A stretch of 64,000 bases of DNA from Psychrobacillus antarcticus (GTDB taxonomy: Bacteria > Bacillota > Bacilli > Bacillales_A > Planococcaceae): contig NZ_JAIZDB010000024.1 of assembly GCF_029533155.1 (NCBI RefSeq), forward strand, positions 1 to 64,000, in the 5' to 3' direction. The position numbers and the translations under genes were made by a program. This document shows, one piece after another, positions 60,144-64,000 of the stretch. The notes under the pieces were generated by a model. That model did not search any database, was not told where the DNA came from, and saw only the letters and a program-made list of their open reading frames with translations. How positions within the stretch are numbered: position 1 is the stretch's first letter; each line of letters starts with the position of its first letter.

Positions 60144-60941
60144 TTAGTTTAAATCCACTTCTTGTGCTTGTTGAATTATGTCTTCTATTTCTTTCAAATA
60201 CATGTCATACAAGTCGTTTCCTTTATTAGTATCGGTACACACAATTGTTGGTAAACTTATTGTCCTCCCCTTGGAAGGTTTTGATTGAACATTTATTATG
60301 CTATCATCAAACCTATATAAGGAATATGTTGGAAAGGAATCACTATAATAAAGTTTTAAAGAACTCTGTGTTTTTCTTTTTTTCACTACTTTCTTTTCTC
60401 GGAATAATCTTCTCCAAGTTTCTTCCATATTTTTTATATTTCTAATTAACTCTTCATCTGGTATCTCGTATCTTTCAGCCAAGGGATGAATAAATGATGA
60501 ATTTTGGGATAACAGGACCACTCTTACCTTACAGTTGGAATGAATTAATTTATCTTTTATTGTCTCGATGTGAGAATTAGTCCACGTTCTCCCGTAAACA
60601 TGATAAATATCTATATAACGAACTGAATTTTTTATATAGAAACGATAGTCAATATCATTAATATCAGAAAATACTTCTGTAATACCTGTCTTATCAATGG
60701 TTTCCTTCAACTTAAGTTTATGGAGAATTAAATCAACAAGCTTCTCCTTCATATATAACTCATTCATTATTTCAAAAACTCCAGCTATAAAAAGAATTGC
60801 AGCTAAATTATTTAGTATTTCTCCCCACAAATCGCTCGTGACGTACATCTCATTAAGTACAATTAATAGCAGACCTAATACTATTAATATTAATGCACCA
60901 ATTTGAAATCTATTTTTTACGATTTCACTCATTCTTACCAT
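60144..60941 (-). CDS. Two-helix membrane protein with possible degenerate PLD-like domain
   Basis: 265 residues. Two membrane helices at the N terminus (about 12-30 and 37-60) are followed by a cytoplasmic domain. The pattern VRYIDIYHVYGRTWTNSHIE, then VRVVLLSQNSSFIHPLAERY and later FPTYSLYRFDDSII resembles degenerate phospholipase-D-like domains found in some bacterial conflict proteins; catalytic HKD motifs are not visible. I am not sure of this assignment. GGGGGA precedes the ATG. It lies alone in the accessory part of the window. Confidence 0.55.
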   Translation of the reverse strand: MVRMSEIVKNRFQIGALILIVLGLLLIVLNEMYVTSDLWGEILNNLAAILFIAGVFEIMNELYMKEKLVDLILHKLKLKETIDKTGITEVFSDINDIDYRFYIKNSVRYIDIYHVYGRTWTNSHIETIKDKLIHSNCKVRVVLLSQNSSFIHPLAERYEIPDEELIRNIKNMEETWRRLFREKKVVKKRKTQSSLKLYYSDSFPTYSLYRFDDSIINVQSKPSKGRTISLPTIVCTDTNKGNDLYDMYLKEIEDIIQQAQEVDLN

Positions 60942-61371
60942 AAAAATCCCCCATATCCTTTGTAGTTTTTATGATGATAGTTGTACAAATCTACCTTAGA
61001 TACCACTTAATAAATCAAGTGTGGGTAAGAATTGTATTTACTGCTTATCGACTTTGATTGTCAAAGGATAAATACTATTTTTCTATGTAATCATTCAAAT
61101 GTTCTTGTTTTTAACACTCTCCTAAACTGCTTATATTGAAAATCTATAGTCTATAAGCTTTTCTGGTGCTACACATTCTATTAATTTTCAATTTCAGTCT
61201 AGTTATATTCTTTTTATTTCTTGAACCAATCCACCTCCATTTTTAGCTTAATATTCCAAATGATTATACCATGTTTATAGTTTGAGTATTCATATAATAA
61301 CGAAATTAGAATCTCTAGATAAAAAGAAGCAAACATAAATAATTATGACTGCTCCTGTAGTCTTATTCACT
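60942..61371. other. Gene-free AT-rich stretch
   Basis: About 430 bp without a credible gene. It holds a small palindrome CTTTGA-TTG-TCAAAG (61052-61066), a possible operator for the gene at 60144, whose start is about 110 bp away. No repeats of the composite family are seen. Confidence 0.45.
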
Positions 61372-61965
61372 TTAAACTTCACGCTTTTTTAGCTCAACGT
61401 AAAAAGATGCCTTTGGTATGCCATTTAATTTTAGTATATCTGATACACTCATTTTGTTGTCTTCTCGATTGTTGTACTGCTCCATTGCTTTCTGCATTGC
61501 TTTAGGTGAAAATCCTGCTTTTCTTCCCATATGTTTACCTTGTTCTTTTGCTCTCTCTCTACCTTCAGTTGTTCGCTCTACAATCAAGTCTCTCTCAAAT
61601 TGAGCAAATGAACCTAAAATATTGAATAGTAATGTACCTAAACTATTAGATTTACCGTCTGCTTCAAATGTCATGTTCTCTTTTAGAAACTGTACATTAA
61701 CCCCCTTCTCTTTAAGTTCCTCTACAATCTTGTTTAAGTCCATTATAGAACGTGCTAGTCTGTCAATCTTGGTTACTACTAGCGTATCGTCTTCTCGCAA
61801 ATATTCAATACATTCTTTTAAGGCTGTTCTTTGCTTCGTGCTTGTACCTGTCATTTTCTCATGAAATATTTTAGTCGCTCCTACTTCTTCAAGTAAAACC
61901 TTCTGTGTTGCTAACCCATTATCTTGACCTACTGTTGAAACTCTTGCATAACCGATAATAGCCAT
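61372..61965 (-). CDS. Serine recombinase (resolvase/invertase family)
   Basis: 197 residues: catalytic domain (about 1-135) with nucleophile Ser10 (YARVSTVGQD), a conserved DRLARS (about 68-73), the long helix E region and FAQFERDLIVERT, then a C-terminal helix-turn-helix (about 170-192, SVSDILKLNGIPKASFY). Small serine recombinases of this size catalyse resolution or inversion. AGGAG is 8 nt upstream. The flanking region holds half-site repeats that abut its ribosome site. Confidence 0.93.
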   Translation of the reverse strand: MAIIGYARVSTVGQDNGLATQKVLLEEVGATKIFHEKMTGTSTKQRTALKECIEYLREDDTLVVTKIDRLARSIMDLNKIVEELKEKGVNVQFLKENMTFEADGKSNSLGTLLFNILGSFAQFERDLIVERTTEGRERAKEQGKHMGRKAGFSPKAMQKAMEQYNNREDNKMSVSDILKLNGIPKASFYVELKKREV

Positions 61966-61978
61966 ATCATCTGCTCCT

Positions 61979-62101
61979 GTCTATAAGTTATATATCTTCT
62001 ATACTTTTAATTATAGACTAACTTCCAGACTATTGAAAGCTTTTAAAACACTACATTTATATCTATTTTTTTACTTGTCTAGAAGTTGAAACTTCTAGAC
62101 A
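61979..62101. promoter_or_regulatory. Candidate recombination (res-type) region upstream of the recombinase
   Basis: A half-site close to GTCTNGAAGTT occurs at 61979-61989 (+), 61994-62004 (-, weaker), 62008-62018 (-, weaker), 62020-62030 (-), 62077-62087 (+) and 62090-62100 (-). The last two form a perfect 26-bp palindrome (62076-62101) with 12-bp arms and a 2-bp centre GA. This is the format of the crossover sites of serine invertases and resolvases. An 8-bp inverted pair GTCTATAA/TTATAGAC (61979-61986, 62011-62018) also lies here. Confidence 0.65.
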
Positions 62102-62175
62102 CGCATATTTTTTTATCAATATAAAAAGGTGTACCAACCTATTAAGGCTAGTACACTTATGCAAGATTGTTGAGG

Positions 62176-62196
62176 TCGTCCAATCAGCAGTATTAT
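62176..62196 (+). repeat. Scrap of the composite repeat's right end
   Basis: AATCAGCAGTATTATT (about 62179-62194) is identical to the right end of copy 4 (39211-39226) and close to copies 1 and 2. Only this tail remains. Confidence 0.5.
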
Positions 62197-62213
62197 TGTT
62201 TATGGCGATTCTC

Positions 62214-63389
62214 TTAAACAACGTCTACTTTTAACACTCCAGTAATTGGGTTAGGTAAATTTTTTGCAAAGATGGTATAAGACCAATTAAAATTTTGATT
62301 TGAACTTATGGTTCCAAAGTAAACCCTAAGTTTCTCATTAAAGGCTTCTGTATATTGTTGATGTTTTAAAGCCCCTATATCTTCCCGAATCACAAAGTAT
62401 TCATTTTCTTCAATAACATCTGGATAGTAATCATTTACGTTAGAAAAAGTTGTATTGGATAAATAATCAAATCCAGACTTAGGTTCACTATATACTCTGT
62501 CCATTACCTTTACAAAATCATTAGGAATTCTTAATTCAATAGATACATCTTCCAAGTACTTATTTCCATCATTTCTTATTGTAAGGTTAATCTTCTCAGA
62601 CATTTCTTCACCTATATAGTACCAATCATTATCGTTATATGTCTCCATAACGTCTTCTAAATTCTGAATCAATTTTTCCGTACTTCTCTCCTCATAAGGA
62701 ACACTTTTAAATGGGTCTAATATAGACATACGCATGGTAATAGGCAATAGTTGATTATTTAGAACTAAATTTCCCCCTTCATTCCTGCTCTGTAAAATAG
62801 ATTCAATCTTCTCTTTTGCTACTTTAGAAGGCAACTTAACTTCTCTTATGCCTTTTACAGTAATTTTTTGGTCCAAATTTTTATTAAATCCTATCGAAAT
62901 CTTGTCGTTGAAGTAAGTAGCTGTCTTGAATTTTAATATTTCATCAAGGTCTCTTCTAATAATTCGCTCTTGCTGACTTCCTTTTCTTATAAAACACTCT
63001 CCCTTTTTAAGCATGCCTTTGTAATCCTTCTTCATCATATAGGGAGGATTATTACAGTTATCTATCTCAAAAACACCAAAGACATTATCGTTTATTTCTA
63101 CTGAATAATAGGAGAAGTCGATATTTGGTTCAACATTTTCTCTTAAAATTTGTTGATATGTCGCTTGGTCAACAATTTCCTCTCGAGGAATAGAAAAGTA
63201 TTCTTTAGTTCCGTCTGGTTTATCCTTTACACCAACAATGATATATCGCTTTCCATCAATTGGTGTATTCGCCATAGACATAATATCTTTTATTAAATCT
63301 TGATATTTCTCCTTTTGATACTGCTCTTTTTTAAAATCAAGCTTTGTTCCTTCACGTTCATATTTAATTAGCCATTCTATATCACTCAA
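62214..63389 (-). CDS. AlbA_2/Schlafen-domain protein
   Basis: 391 residues. The N-terminal AlbA_2 domain (about 8-155) shows EREGTKLDFKKE, the helix with KDIMSMANTPIDGKRYIIVGV, and IRKGSQQERI. The domain binds nucleic acid and is common in bacterial defence-type and regulatory proteins. The remaining 235 residues (about 160-391) are unfamiliar, probably beta-rich. It lies in an accessory block with a recombinase and a NERD-like gene. No catalytic residues beyond the AlbA_2 pattern could be assigned. Confidence 0.8.
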   Translation of the reverse strand: MSDIEWLIKYEREGTKLDFKKEQYQKEKYQDLIKDIMSMANTPIDGKRYIIVGVKDKPDGTKEYFSIPREEIVDQATYQQILRENVEPNIDFSYYSVEINDNVFGVFEIDNCNNPPYMMKKDYKGMLKKGECFIRKGSQQERIIRRDLDEILKFKTATYFNDKISIGFNKNLDQKITVKGIREVKLPSKVAKEKIESILQSRNEGGNLVLNNQLLPITMRMSILDPFKSVPYEERSTEKLIQNLEDVMETYNDNDWYYIGEEMSEKINLTIRNDGNKYLEDVSIELRIPNDFVKVMDRVYSEPKSGFDYLSNTTFSNVNDYYPDVIEENEYFVIREDIGALKHQQYTEAFNEKLRVYFGTISSNQNFNWSYTIFAKNLPNPITGVLKVDVV

Positions 63390-63579
63390 CGATTTAACCT
63401 CCCAAACAATATTCTCTTTTCCCTATACTTCTAGTGTCAAAAGTGGACTAGTTACCACTCACTTTCTACTTTGAAAATCACGCTCTTTCAAACGTTCTAT
63501 TACAAAATTATCGTAAAGCTGTTCCCCCAACACACCCACTCCTTTATTGTGAAATAGTAAGATATTTTCATTCTTTTCT

Positions 63580-64000
63580 TTATTTGATTATTTTTTGATG
63601 TTCAAAACAATAGACATTGTCCTTAAAACGACCTTTGTTGGTTAAACAATATGCCTTAACCTTTTCAGAAACTGGCTTCCCACACGTTTTACAAGTCGAT
63701 ATGCTACTCTCATTGATAACTAGCTTTTTATTATCCTTTTCCTTCAACTTTTCAACATGCATATCTCTAATTTGAGAATCAGTTATGTTAGCTTTCTTTA
63801 GTTTATTGTATAAATACACCAATTCTTCATTTGAATACAATGGTTCTTTATTCTCAAGCTTAAGTACATTAATCTTTCTCGTAATATACTCAGATAGTTC
63901 TGTGTCATATACTATCAAATCGTTCGATTGAACCTTTCTTAGTTCCTCATTTACTTTAAATGTACATCTTTTAGTAAAAGATACCATAGATACAAATTGT
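63580..64000 (-). CDS. C-terminal part of a probable NERD-type protein with zinc ribbon
   Basis: The frame is open to the window edge and the first ATG (63987) has no ribosome site, so the gene very likely begins beyond position 64000. The visible 139 residues resemble the end of NERD (nuclease-related) domain proteins (FTKRCTFKV, then a VYDTELSEYITRKI segment). They end in a zinc-ribbon-like module CKTCGKPV...YCFEHQ. NERD proteins are often found on plasmids and mobile islands. The link rests on remembered patterns. Confidence 0.6.
   Translation of the reverse strand, partial: QFVSMVSFTKRCTFKVNEELRKVQSNDLIVYDTELSEYITRKINVLKLENKEPLYSNEELVYLYNKLKKANITDSQIRDMHVEKLKEKDNKKLVINESSISTCKTCGKPVSEKVKAYCLTNKGRFKDNVYCFEHQKIIK

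Overview
The window is a low-GC Gram-positive chromosome segment from the Bacillales. The gene order (clpP beside tRNA-Arg; yvcI-rapZ-yvcK-whiA-crh; trxB; a his operon with short HisG plus HisZ; hprK-lgt-yvoD-ppaX-yvoF; uvrBA with a yvlB-like gene) follows the Bacillus subtilis clpP-to-uvrB region. Strong AGGAGG ribosome sites, a comK gene, an IDEAL-domain protein and a CtsR operator all fit. A Planococcaceae-type genus such as Psychrobacillus or Lysinibacillus is my best guess, from general resemblance only.

Layout. 0-1 kb: tRNA-Arg(CCG) and clpP under a CtsR-like operator. 1.0-1.9 kb: non-coding repeats. 1.9-5.6 kb: an NAD salvage cluster (nrtR, pncA, pncB, nadD) with a candidate NrtR operator. 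5.8-9.4 kb: crh, whiA, yvcK, rapZ and a Nudix gene. 9.6-12.2 kb: trxB and a TPR protein. 12.2-17.4 kb: hisZ-G-D-B-A-IE, without hisH and hisF. 17.7-21.6 kb: hprK, lgt, yvoD, ppaX and an acyltransferase gene; HprK, PpaX and Crh form a carbon-catabolite regulation set. 23-29 kb: uvrBA with an SOS box. 29-34 kb: M14 carboxypeptidase, IDEAL protein, comK, an EAL-HDOD protein. 34-40.6 kb: enoyl-CoA hydratase, transporters with a LysR regulator, a DUF2268 peptidase, a small glycine-rich protein. 40.7-46 kb: methionine-to-cysteine operon yrrT-luxS-mccA-mccB and an SLC13-type transporter. 46-55 kb: acetyltransferases, an S66 peptidase, an amino-acid permease, an S9 peptidase, three small coiled-coil proteins and an acyl-CoA ligase behind a FadR-like operator. 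55.5-59.9 kb: a Bce-type two-component system and ABC transporter. 60.1-64 kb: an accessory block with a membrane protein, a serine recombinase with recombination-site-like repeats, an AlbA_2/Schlafen protein and the C-terminal part of a probable NERD-type protein.

The most unusual content is non-coding. A composite repeat of about 0.5-0.75 kb occurs four times (about 1.06-1.79, 22.24-22.99, 32.42-32.93 and 38.73-39.25 kb) with a scrap near 62.18 kb. Its two stem-loop modules show paired base changes between copies, which argues for selection on folding. A separate array of six 11-bp repeats at exactly 21-bp spacing lies at 50.53-50.65 kb. The sites upstream of the serine recombinase include a 26-bp palindrome of 12+2+12 format, like the crossover sites of DNA invertases.
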